Part shown: positions 46,537 to 55,734 of the stretch, piece after piece
Layout: every line of letters begins with the position of its first letter
How positions within the stretch are numbered: the stretch's first letter is position 1
From: Hyaloperonospora brassicae
Lineage: Eukaryota > Oomycota > Peronosporomycetes > Peronosporales > Peronosporaceae
Length of the DNA: 64,000 nt
Assembly: GCA_947650285.1 (NCBI GenBank)
Contig: CANTFL010000563.1
Span: forward strand, 143,917 to 207,916
Reading direction: 5' to 3'
The notes under the pieces: generated by a model
What the model was told of the DNA's origin: nothing
The model's input: the letters and a program-made list of their open reading frames with translations, nothing else
Databases searched by the model: none
Translations under genes and position numbers: made by a program

Positions 46537-47880
46537 AATGATATAGCCACCAACAATTTTCAACTTATAAACACGAATAGATCAAATTAAGAGCGCAAAT
46601 ATAGCCACTCGAAAGCGCTGGACGAGAGGATCATGTTGCGACATCACTTTAAAAATTTGCAGGCCTACAGGCTCAGGAACGCCGAGAAGAGTGGAGAGGG
46701 CAGTAGAATGATGATGTAGCCACCAAGCATCGCCGCGTCGTATGCCACCGTCACGGCGTGGTTTGGGTCCGTTTGCTTTTGTTGCAATGCCTGCTTGCTG
46801 ACGCTACTATGTATGATCCTATTGTCGACGGAAGTTTGCCGAGAGGCAAGTAATTCACGGAAGAAGAGATGGGAAAGGTGAACGCCTTCCATGAGGCAAA
46901 ATTGAGTCATCAAGAGACTGCTCGAGTACGCATGGGTCGATCTCGAGGCGTCGTTGAACGCTTCTTGAACGACCCCGTCGCCTACAGTGCGTAATACCTG
47001 CTGGAAGACCACCCGTTTTAACTGAAATGACTCGACGCCGACTGATTGGTGCCGCTCAGGGGGGTGAATTATCAGCACGGGAGATCCATGCGCAACTGGA
47101 ACTTCCAGTAAGTGTTTCTGGAGTCAAGCAGCTTCTATACGCGAAAGCCCTAAGCTTTTGTTTCTCAAGCGTAAACATGCACCAGTGCTCACTGAAAGGC
47201 ACAAAATAGCTCGTGTCAAGTGGTGTGCTGAGAGATGCCGTCTCTCCGATGAAAATTGGAGCACGAAAAGATTTTTTATCTGGATGGACCAGATGGATTC
47301 CAAGGCTATTGGCACGACTTGAGGGAAGAAAAGCAGTTTTTTCGACCCGTCAATCCGGCGGTGGCTCGGTCATTGTTTGGGGTGCCTTTGGAGGCGCTAA
47401 GACAAGCATATTGGCTTTCTTAGAGGGGAAACAAAACAGCGAAAAGTACGTAAGTACACTGGAAAACTTTCTTGCGCCTTTTTTGGACGAGCTGGGTGGT
47501 GATGGACTGACTTTTCAGCAGGATAACGCGTCGATACACCAATCTCGGTATACGAAGGCGTGGTTTGCGGACCAGAATTTTTCTGTTATCGACTGGCCAG
47601 CGCTTTCGCCGGACTTAAACCGGATCTAAAACTTATAGGGGGTGCTTGCCAGGGCCGTATATAAGAAAGGGCGGCAATTTTGGTTGCGAACTGAGCTGAT
47701 CGAGTGCATTTTAAGTGCTAGAGAGAAATTGCCGCCGCTTACCTCCAGAAGCTTGCCCATTCGATGCACAATCGGTGCGTGGAAGTGCTAATGAACCGGG
47801 ATATCAAGATTGACTATTTGGGGCTCCTAGCAACGCTAAGGTCGGGAGAATAATTAGTTTTTTTGGTGGCTAAACCATTA
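46537..47880 (+). mobile_element. Tc1/mariner-like DNA transposon relic
   Basis: The right end reads on the minus strand TATAATGGTTTAGCCACCAA, and AATGATATAGCCACCAA at 46537-46553 is a matching left end. A second candidate left end, ATGATGTAGCCACCAAG, is at 46711-46727. Either gives 1.2-1.35 kb, the usual size for this group. The transposase is between them on the + strand. A TA lies at the right end (47881-47882). Confidence 0.7.
47027..47852 (+). pseudogene. Tc1/mariner transposase (DDE), broken
   Basis: The ATG at 47027 starts an HTH-type N-terminus (RRRLIGAAQGGELSAREIHA). The frame is lost near 47130-47280, where the reading continues in other frames (ERHKIARVKWCAERC). The catalytic core 47295-47629 holds SVIVWGAFGG, LTFQQDNASIHQSRY (second catalytic Asp) and WPALSPDLNRI. 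Directly after, where the family has the third catalytic acid (SPDLNPIEN), there is TAA at 47627-47629. The same frame then continues NL.GVLARAVYKKGRQFW to a natural end near 47852. One early frame loss plus a stop exactly at the catalytic Glu codon inactivate it. Confidence 0.9.
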
Positions 47881-47882
47881 TA

Positions 47883-48212
47883 AACGTCCACTTTTCATAT
47901 TCAGCATCATAACTTTTGATTGAACAGTCGGAAGTGTAAAAGGAAAGAACAGTCATATTCACCGATTAGAGGGCTACATATTGGTACAGTTTTTTGAACT
48001 TGTATCGCTTGCTTCAACATTATAAAACACATGGGTGGGTATATCATTCCTGTCCGTACTGTATCGTCCAGCTGTACCAACACGCAGTTCAATGTTTACG
48101 TCACATTTCTGTTTAGACCACGAAAAGTGAAAACCGTAACACCTTCGAAAGGTCTATGTAAACGTGAGTACACGTCGGTCGGTAATCGACGTGATTATTT
48201 GGCTTGTTGAGA
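47883..48212. other. No feature recognised
   Basis: A spacer between the Tc1 relic and the SINE-like repeat, with nothing identified. Confidence 0.5.
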
Positions 48213-48410
48213 TATATTCGAGAACGCGAACGACGCACTATATCCGGTATATTCCAATCATGGTTTTTTTAGAGGTAGTGGTATGTTTTAAAGCTACTCT
48301 GGCAATCATTATGCGATTGTCACCCTCAGAAATTATTTTACGCGTTAACGGGATTGAACCGGCAGTCATCATCATAAAGACAAGTCTACTGCACCACTAC
48401 CAGAGAACCA
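48213..48410 (-). repeat. SINE-like repeat (tRNA-type head), minus strand
   Basis: Read on the minus strand it starts with GGTAGTGGTGCAGTAGACTT and has GACTGCCGGTTCAATCCCG, which resembles a pol III B box. It continues through GAGGGTGACAATCGCATAATG and ends with GGATATAGTGCGTCGTTCGCG. It matches 58861-59046 over the whole length. The 134-codon open frame on the + strand across it is an artefact. Confidence 0.65.
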
Positions 48411-48417
48411 CCCCTTT

Positions 48418-48813
48418 GGTAACTGACATACCAAATGTGGCTCTAAACCAAGGACGCGATCCAATTGAAAATGATTTCAGAACACCTCATCAGTTGGTGG
48501 GGGATGACGTGTGTCAGCCACCAAGTACAAGGCTTTTGTATGGTATTAATAAGATCATTATTGTCTAGATTTAGTTACTTTTAGTCAAAGGTGTCCTTTT
48601 GAAAACAAAAGGAAGTTCAGCTCCTCTTTTTGATCTATCAAAGACACATGCCTTCCTTATACTACTCAGAACGTAAGGAGAATCAAGTCTTTGTAAGGCA
48701 CAGACTCCTAAGAACGCTGTACAACCAATTCATTGGATCCTTTAGAACCCGTCATTAAGTACCTAAAGGTTAAAGCACGATGACTTGTAGAGCCGAGTTC
48801 TTGTAAAGAACTG
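48418..48813 (-). repeat. Repeat R2, copy in - orientation
   Basis: This is the inverted partner of 36296-36687. The SINE-like copy begins within about 10 bases of its inner end. Together the pair brackets 11.7 kb that includes the pectate lyase gene. Confidence 0.85.
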
Positions 48814-48959
48814 CTAAGCTGGCTGTGCACACAAATCATTCCTCTGTCTAGGAGCTATACTAGCCCCGCTACACTTGGTAGCACTTGTATCAATCTACGC
48901 CTGATTCCGCAAAGACTCATTCTCTGTGATCTTGGAATATTCCACTCCCCTCTCTAAAC

Positions 48960-49950
48960 CCCAGAAAATCGCGCTTGATAGGCTGACCGCGGCTGTGGGC
49001 CCGGAATATGAGTAAGTTCTTATGGCGCAAGGCCAGAACGCGTTTAACGCACACCTCGAGGCCTTTATTCAATACGAAACGACCCTTATGGGATAGGACT
49101 AAGATCAAATGGTGTCGGCTGTGCCAACGCGTTTTGTGTTTGTTTCAAACGAAGAGTGTAAGCTTCGTCCTGTCAAGTTAGACATTAAACCCTACTCGGA
49201 TAAAGACAGTTTAAATCTCATTCTATGGACCCGCGAGGTAGAGATATCCCAAAAGCCGGGTATTATACTGACTGACTATCAGCGGGTCGCGGTGACGATG
49301 AACAAGCTCGCTAGAAGAGAGACGGTTTGAACACTTACGTGCAGCGCGTCCATCGATGACGCCTAACCTACATGAAAAAGTATAATCTGCAGCTTTTGTG
49401 GACTTTTTTTGACAGCGTAATCAGACAAATCGCGTGCGATCACGCTCCTTGTATACCTGTCATGGCAAGACCGAGTGTTAGGAGTATGTCCAAGGGTTGA
49501 GGACACTCATAGCTGCTATGCATAACGGCCTTCTACCAGAGGCAGTCCATGTGACGGTATTCATGGAAGTTCTTCGTCCTAGTCCCACCAGAACTGTAGT
49601 CATCCGTGTCCACTCCACTACATTGAACGAGCTGTCGACATCGCACACAATGCTGATTACATCTTTAAGCATCTATTATGGTTTGGAATGAGTATAACCC
49701 TAGCTCTACCGGAGTAAGAGCTCGATGTATGAGTACATCAGAGTTCTTTAGACCTAAACCTACGGATATTAGCAAATGCTGAAGGTGATGGTCACGATGA
49801 AGCAGAGCTTTAGTTGTTGAACAACGACGTGGCATTCTTCGCTACTATACGTGCGGAAGCACAAAGCTTTACTCTCGGATGTCCATTCCAAAATCAGCAC
49901 TAACTCACATTAGTAGAATGCATACCAATAATCAGAACTCTAGTACGGCA
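48960..49950 (+). pseudogene. Ty3/gypsy gag relic (gag B)
   Basis: From 49019 the + strand reads MAQGQNAFNAHLEAF, then past stops at 49109-49330 contains CKLRPVKLDIKPYSDKDSL and WTREVEISQKPGIILTDYQR, the start of a gypsy capsid region. After stops it continues with RTLIAAMHNGLLPEAVHVTV (49500-49560) and a degenerate zinc knuckle, YTCGSTKLYSRM, at about 49845-49885, in which the first Cys position and the His are altered. I recognise the order as an oomycete gypsy gag. It is broken by several stops and shifts. Confidence 0.8.
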
Positions 49951-50419
49951 CGGGAAAAAGTTAACCCCCCCAATAGATACAGGTTGTCCTACAACGAATA
50001 AACTAAGTTATGTGATACCTCACAGAGAAGGAGGTGAACAGAGATTATCCCTAAAGCGTTCTATGTGCTCTGTGGTAAAGTGCTTACAAATAAATAACAT
50101 AGAGGACGTCACGATGAAAGTACAAGCGGCCAACCAAAGGGAAGTAGTCTTTAAGGTAGAAGAAGCCTCAAAAGTGGTAGGGCATTCGCGATAGAAAGGC
50201 GCACAGGACCAATTGAAGGGAAAGACCGTTGCCAAGATACCACTTCGGCGGTACGTATGATAGAGACCGCGGTTTCTCATCGGTGGCATCTATCCCTAAG
50301 TGGTAGGCCCAGTCCGAAATGGCAGACTTGGGTCGTGAAACGTAATGGACCCAGTCCCACAAAGGTAGACCTAAGCATCTCATTGCAGACCTGTTTCTTC
50401 CTCGGTAGACATGGAGTCC
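49951..50419 (+). other. Region after gag B, no motif
   Basis: It may continue the same element. Open stretches on both strands (50012-50194 +, 50383-50168 -) have no recognisable domain. Confidence 0.4.
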
Positions 50420-51494
50420 CTCACCAGTAGACCAGTGTGGTAAAGTGGTGATCGCTTGTTTGAGAAGTCGATCCTAGCTACATTGGCGCCCGGATAACGA
50501 CTAACGGAGGGGTACTCCGATCCCGTTCTGTAGCTTTTGCTCACCTTGTGTGCACCGGTCGGTAGGGCGAGTTTCACTCTTCCAGATGAACTCGTGGCGA
50601 TGCCGAACTTGAGCGTGTTTGGGATTGGGACATCGATGCGGATGCCTTCACACGATTACGGGTGTACTTTTAAGTTGCTCGATAAGAGTCACATCGATCT
50701 CCACGAGATTGCTTTGTCCAAAGTATATACTTGATCCGCTAGACCTTCTGACCACTTGAGCCGTCTCGCGATCTTGCACCCCTCGCCTTTACTTGTTTGC
50801 TGCGTACAATCGCATTTGGGGTTTGGTTGAGAGTCCTTGATCCCTGACCAAACAACTTAGGGATACCACTTGGTATAATTATGCAACTTTCCCTGACGTC
50901 GGGTGGCCGGCAATCCAGCCCGGAGGGGAAGTCGACAAGTGTACTTAGAAGCAAACTAAACACTGTTTAATGTTAACCAATCAAACCCACAAACTAGCAC
51001 ATCACTACGTCTATCTGTATCACGCGCATCAGGGGCCACGCGTCTTCATCTCCATAAGATCGCCCCCTTGTACCTATGTGGCCCACACCGAGTATGTCCA
51101 TTCTTGAACCTTGGCGTAGTCCACATCCAGTTTGTACACGGATGTCGCCAGGATCGCGGTATCGTGTTAAGATCGCGATCTCTTGTTGGAATCACGATCT
51201 CTTGTTGGGATTGCGATCTCCTGTTGGTATCGCGATCTCCTGTTGGTAAGAGATCTCTGGTCGATCTCGTAGTTCCCGCGTGATCTCGCGTTTCTTGATC
51301 AATCTCGTGATCCTTGAGTAATCTCGCAATATGTGGGTGATCTCGCGATCTTCGGGTGATCCGCGGTCTCTGGTTGATCTTGCAATCTCTGGTGAAATTT
51401 GTCGTAAAATAACGGTAACCATCTCAGAGTCACCACGAATCTTTCTCTTTTAACTTACGATCTAGCGATGTGGTCGGTAGGGTACACGATCGTG
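50420..51494 (-). repeat. Repeat R3, left inverted arm
   Basis: The reverse complement of this block matches 54664-55734 almost base for base, including the array, a segment with GACTTCCCCTCCGGGTTGGA-like sequence and the end with GGCGCCAATGTAGC. It is opposite in orientation to gag B and pol B, so it was probably inserted or inverted after them. Open frames in it (50537-50734 +, 51422-51192 -) recur mirrored in the other arm and are not genes. Confidence 0.9.
51160..51393. repeat. 19-bp GATC-rich minisatellite, about 12 units (left arm)
   Basis: Units such as ATCACGATCTCTTGTTGG and ATCTCGCGATCTTCGGGTG follow each other in 17-19-bp steps. In translation this gives a false repetitive protein (RDREIT-like). 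Confidence 0.9.
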
Positions 51495-52559
51495 ATCTAC
51501 TTGTCTCAGCTCGTATCTTTTAACAAAATCGATATCGAACTTAACTGACAGCCGGCGATCTTTGGGCGTCACGGCCAACTCAACGGTAAAATCTCGTGAT
51601 CCATTTTTCATCGGTCTTTTACGATCCGTCTACTCCTGACCAGTCACAGAGAGAGTCATTGAACTGGTCAAAGGATAAAGAGTAGTATTTTACGGATAAA
51701 TACTATTTTGACTAACCAATTTGCGGTCCACGTGGCAAGCCTTTGTCCTGCCGATTGGGGTTTCTTGGTCAGTCTAATTTTCTGTTCCGGGGATCGGAAT
51801 TTAGTCCCCATCCCCGTTCAAGACACTTGTGAAGCAAGATCAAGTGGTAGTAGAATTCCAGATCGAATTTCGTCTATAATCCGAGTTGTAGCACCTTCGA
51901 AAGATTAGCTCTTAGAACGAACCTCCGGACCCAGTGGGTAGGATTTAAGGTAAAAGCCAGGTAATACATACCCTTGAGACAACAATGAAAAGGCCAGGAG
52001 CGACAAGCTTACAGAAGCGTTCGGCAGTAAGTCTACACTCGACCGAGTCGATAGAATGTCCACCAAGTTGGCCCACCGAGTGAAGCATATCGACTAGAGG
52101 CTTAAGGTCTACCTCTATCTAGGCAAATATATCTTCTTCTCCGTCCGTGTCTATCGAAGAGTTCAACCCGCCGGCAGACGGGTACACAAGGTGAGAAAAG
52201 ATCCCTAAGCATCATCAGGGAACCCCCCATGAGTCAGCAGTCTGGGACAGTGGGTGGTTTGTGGGCTCATCACATATTTTTAGGACCCCACTCCACCGCA
52301 GCATTATAACACAGAGCGTACATGTAAGTCGGAATTGCTTGGGGTTAAAGTATCTGGAAATGGGATTGATTAGCCTTGGACATCTCATCGTTACATCTAT
52401 AGCATCAATCAATTATGCTCGTCATCGTTTACTGAGAGAGAGTCATCCGTAAGATGAAGCGCTGAAAGCGCAATATAGATAGACTACCACCGTTTGTCTG
52501 GCGACAGGAACGTCTATCATTTCAACATATCGTTTCATATTTCTAGGCGTTAATTAATT
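51495..52559 (+). other. Decayed sequence between R3 and protease relic
   Basis: No motif was identified. It may be the gag-protease junction of the same element, but no reading can be followed. Confidence 0.4.
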
Positions 52560-54330
52560 GAACTTCAATAACGTGAAAAGCTGCCTAGTCCTTGAGCTAG
52601 ACACGAGCTACGATCTTGTTGCAGTAATGGCATGACTGAAACTCCTCAATCTATAGATTGAATGGTGGTCCAACAACTTAGGTGCTACGCGCAAGGTTTC
52701 TAGCTGTTCTGATAATAGTCATAAACCCACCTCTGCTAGTAACCAAAGGCGATATTGGCGCGAGCAATTGCCTATATTGTCTAGTGTGATTTACCTCCGT
52801 TTGTCAGAGTTACTTGACAGAATATATGTCAATGACGTAAGTCCCGATCGAGGCTCATTCATTGGAGTTTGACGCCACAGCTATTCCGCTGAGTGATTCT
52901 CTTAGTAATAACGAACTACTAAATGCTACAACCATTAATGGCTTAGGGAAGAGAAATCTTGAGCAGGGCTCACACGATTTGCGTGAAGTTTCAAGGATAA
53001 ATCCACTGAGTGAAGTGTTCGAGTTGAGGAACATCTATCCAGATGTCGTTCAGGACCTGGTAGAAAGGATTTTCTTCAGCACGTCATGGTAGGATGTACC
53101 AGGTTTGGTGTACTCGGCCTAGTAGATAGATAATTACCAATCAAGAGATTGCTCGCTGATTGCGGTCAGCACTACAAGCTGTATTTTTTGGAAGTGGCTA
53201 ATGTTGCCTCAAGGGCTGTTCAATGCTTCGGCTGCATTTAATCGTCTCGTGACGTAGTTGTTCAAGCCTCATCCGTGCCATGATCAGACGTTCTTGAATG
53301 ACATGTTTGTCGATAGTCGTGCATCGAATGGCCGATATGACATAGTCCATTTTTATTGATCATTTGCGATCAGTACTTGAGTGCATGAGCACGAATAAGT
53401 TGTATGCTAACGCGTGTAGATGTCAATGTGGCGGTGACGAAACCTCTTCTCTCGAATGATTAATTGGTTAGCAAGGCTTTCGAGCGTATACCGCTAAGTT
53501 CTAAGCCATAATTGACTGACCTGTTCCTAAGAGCCAAAAACGGCATGCGCAAGTGGCTCGGCCTCGCCATCTACTTGCTCAAAGACTGTGCAAATTACGC
53601 AGACATGTCTCAGAAATTATCTGATCTACTCGAGAAGGATACGGAATGGTGCTAGACTAGCACAAAAACGATATATTTGATGCTTTTTGGGATAATCTCC
53701 TTAAAAACCCGGTTATGACTCCGCCAAATCCTGCGCGGCCTTAAAAGTCGTCTGTGACACTGCCGATATTACCATTGGATGTGCATTTCTGCAAAATGGC
53801 CCCGATGGTCATGGGCTCGTTTTTTGCATATGACCTAGTTCATGACAAACTGCTGCTTCAAATCATAGAACATCTTCATTGGTATAATCAAATCATAGTG
53901 ACATCTTCATTGGTATAAGCCTTTTGTAATTGATACCAAATATGCTTCACTGAACACAACGACGCATTCGCCTCATCGTTTTCAGAAAATGTCTCGTTGG
54001 CTTTTCTCTTGCAGAGTACAACTTCTAGGTAAAGTATAAGCCGGGCAAGCAAAACCACTTTATCGGTGCGTTATCGCACAAACCTGACTATATAAATGCT
54101 CACAAAACGACTCTATCGTCTTCCGTTTCGAACTTAATTCGCAAATCCTATGTCCGAGACGATCAATGTATAGCTATTCCACGTGCACTTGGGAGCGACA
54201 CCTTTTCCGGCTCAGGTATGGAATTGTCCAGCACGCTTACGTGCAAGACTACATCGATGTTGCATCGGTCGAGGTGTATTGAGCTACTGTACGGATGTTA
54301 AAGGTCCTTCTCGTATCGTAATTCCACACG
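52560..54330 (+). pseudogene. Ty3/gypsy protease-RT-RNase H relic (pol B)
   Basis: The + strand contains SCLVLELDTSYDLV followed by IEWW, which fits the end of a retropepsin-like domain (about 52575-52670). Then, across many stops, RT pieces appear: WLMLPQGLFNASAAFNRLV (about 53194-53250) and QTFLNDMFVDSRASNGRYD, where the usual YxDD box reads LNDM (about 53286-53340). The connection follows (KWLGLAIYLLKDCANYADMS, about 53550). The RNase H part has VVCDTADITIGCAFLQNGPD (about 53748-53805), HRFQKMSRWLFS, and KPGKQN ... ALSHKPDYIN. It is more decayed than the pol at the start of the window. Confidence 0.85.
53859..53919. repeat. 31-bp tandem duplication inside pol B
   Basis: CAAATCATAGAACATCTTCA... 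(53859-53888) is repeated directly as CAAATCATAGTGACATCTTC... (53889-53919). It is a local duplication within RNase H sequence. Confidence 0.9.
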
Positions 54331-54663
54331 GTAAATAATTAAATATTAACATTCTCTTTGACACACATGATACTTTGTTGAATCTTCATCTCGGTCGAGA
54401 AAAAACCCATTACAAGGTGAGCCTAACGTAGTGTTGGCTCAAACTCTTCGAATTGGTATGCACGTATTAGGGTACGTGTGGAACGTGTCAGTGCTTTAAA
54501 ACCTCATAATGTTCTGATTTGACGCTTGCCAGTTTACCCATTAGTGGCAAAAGCGATCACTAGCTTCTATCATTAGGTTGAGACTGGGAACGCACGGATA
54601 GCCAACTATCAGTTACTTCTTTATATGGCTGTGATTGGAGGGTACGAAATGTGACGGGTGGCT

Positions 54664-55734
54664 CACGCTCGTGTACCCTACCGACCACATCGCTAGATCG
54701 TAACTTAAATAAGGAAGATTCGTGGTGACTCTGAGATGGTTACCGTTATTTTACGACAAATTTCACCAGAGATTGCAAGATCAACCCGAGACCGCGGATC
54801 ACCCGAAGATCGCGAGATCACCCACATATTGCGAGATTACTCAAGGATCACGAGATTGATCAAGAAACGCGAGATTACTCGGGAACTACGAGATCGACCA
54901 GAGATCTCTTACCAACAGGAGATCGCGATCCCAACAAGAGATCGTGATTCCAACAAGAGATCGCGATCTTAACACGATACCGCGATCCTGGCGACATCCG
55001 TGTACAAAGTGGATGTGGACTACGCCAAGGTTCAAGAATGGACATACTCGGTGTGGGCCACATAGGTACAAGGGGGAGATCTTATGAAGATGAAGACGCG
55101 TGGCCCCCGATGCGCGTGATACAGATAGACGTAGTGATGTGATAGTTTGTGGGTTTGATTGGTTAACATTAAATAGTGTTTAGTTTGCTTCTAAGTACAC
55201 TTGTCGACTTCCCCTCCGGGTTGGATTGCCGGCCACCCGACGTCTGGGAAAGTTGCATAATTATACCAAGTGGTATCCCTAAGTTGTTTGGTCAGGGATC
55301 AAGGACTCTCAACCAAACCCCAACTGCGATTGTACGCAGTAAACAAGTAAAGGCGAGGGGTGCAAGATCGCGAGACGGCTCAAGTGGTCAGAAGGTCTAG
55401 CGGATCAAGTATATACTTTGGACAAAGTAATCTCGCGGAGATCGATGTGACTCTTATCGAGCAACTTAAAAGTACACCCGTAATCGTGTGAAGGCATCCG
55501 CATGATGTCCCAATCCCAAACACGTTCAAGTTCGGCATCGCCACGAGTTCATCTGGAAGAGTGAAACTCGCCCTACCGACCGGTGCACACAAGGTGAGCA
55601 AAAGCTACAGAACGGGATCGGAGTACCCCCCTCCGTTAGTCGTTATCCGGGCGCCAATGTAGCTGGGATCGACTCCTCAAACGAGCGATCACCACTTCAC
55701 CACAATGATTTGCGTGCCCGGATCTACGGGTGAG
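54664..55734 (+). repeat. Repeat R3, right inverted arm
   Basis: This is the mirror copy of 50420-51494, in the same orientation as the diverged copy at 34.5-35.6 kb. It directly precedes gag C on the same strand, so this copy is placed as a 5' LTR would be. A GGGCGCCAATGT near 55650 could belong to a primer-binding region, but no matching tRNA was tested. Confidence 0.9.
54760..54990. repeat. 19-bp GATC-rich minisatellite (right arm)
   Basis: These are the same units as in the left arm, in reverse orientation, e.g. AACAAGAGATCGTGATTCC repeats near the right end. The same number and order of units is kept between the arms. Confidence 0.9.

Noticed and set aside
48164..48568. 134-codon + strand open frame
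   Set aside because: It runs across the minus-strand SINE-like copy and R2; a similar frame appears over the other SINE copy (59053-58793 -).
51160..51393. CRISPR-like array
   Set aside because: Units follow each other without unique spacers, the host is eukaryotic, and no cas genes are seen.
51192..51422. Minus-strand frame with RDREIT-like repeats, mirrored at 54736-54972
   Set aside because: It is a translation of the 19-bp minisatellite.
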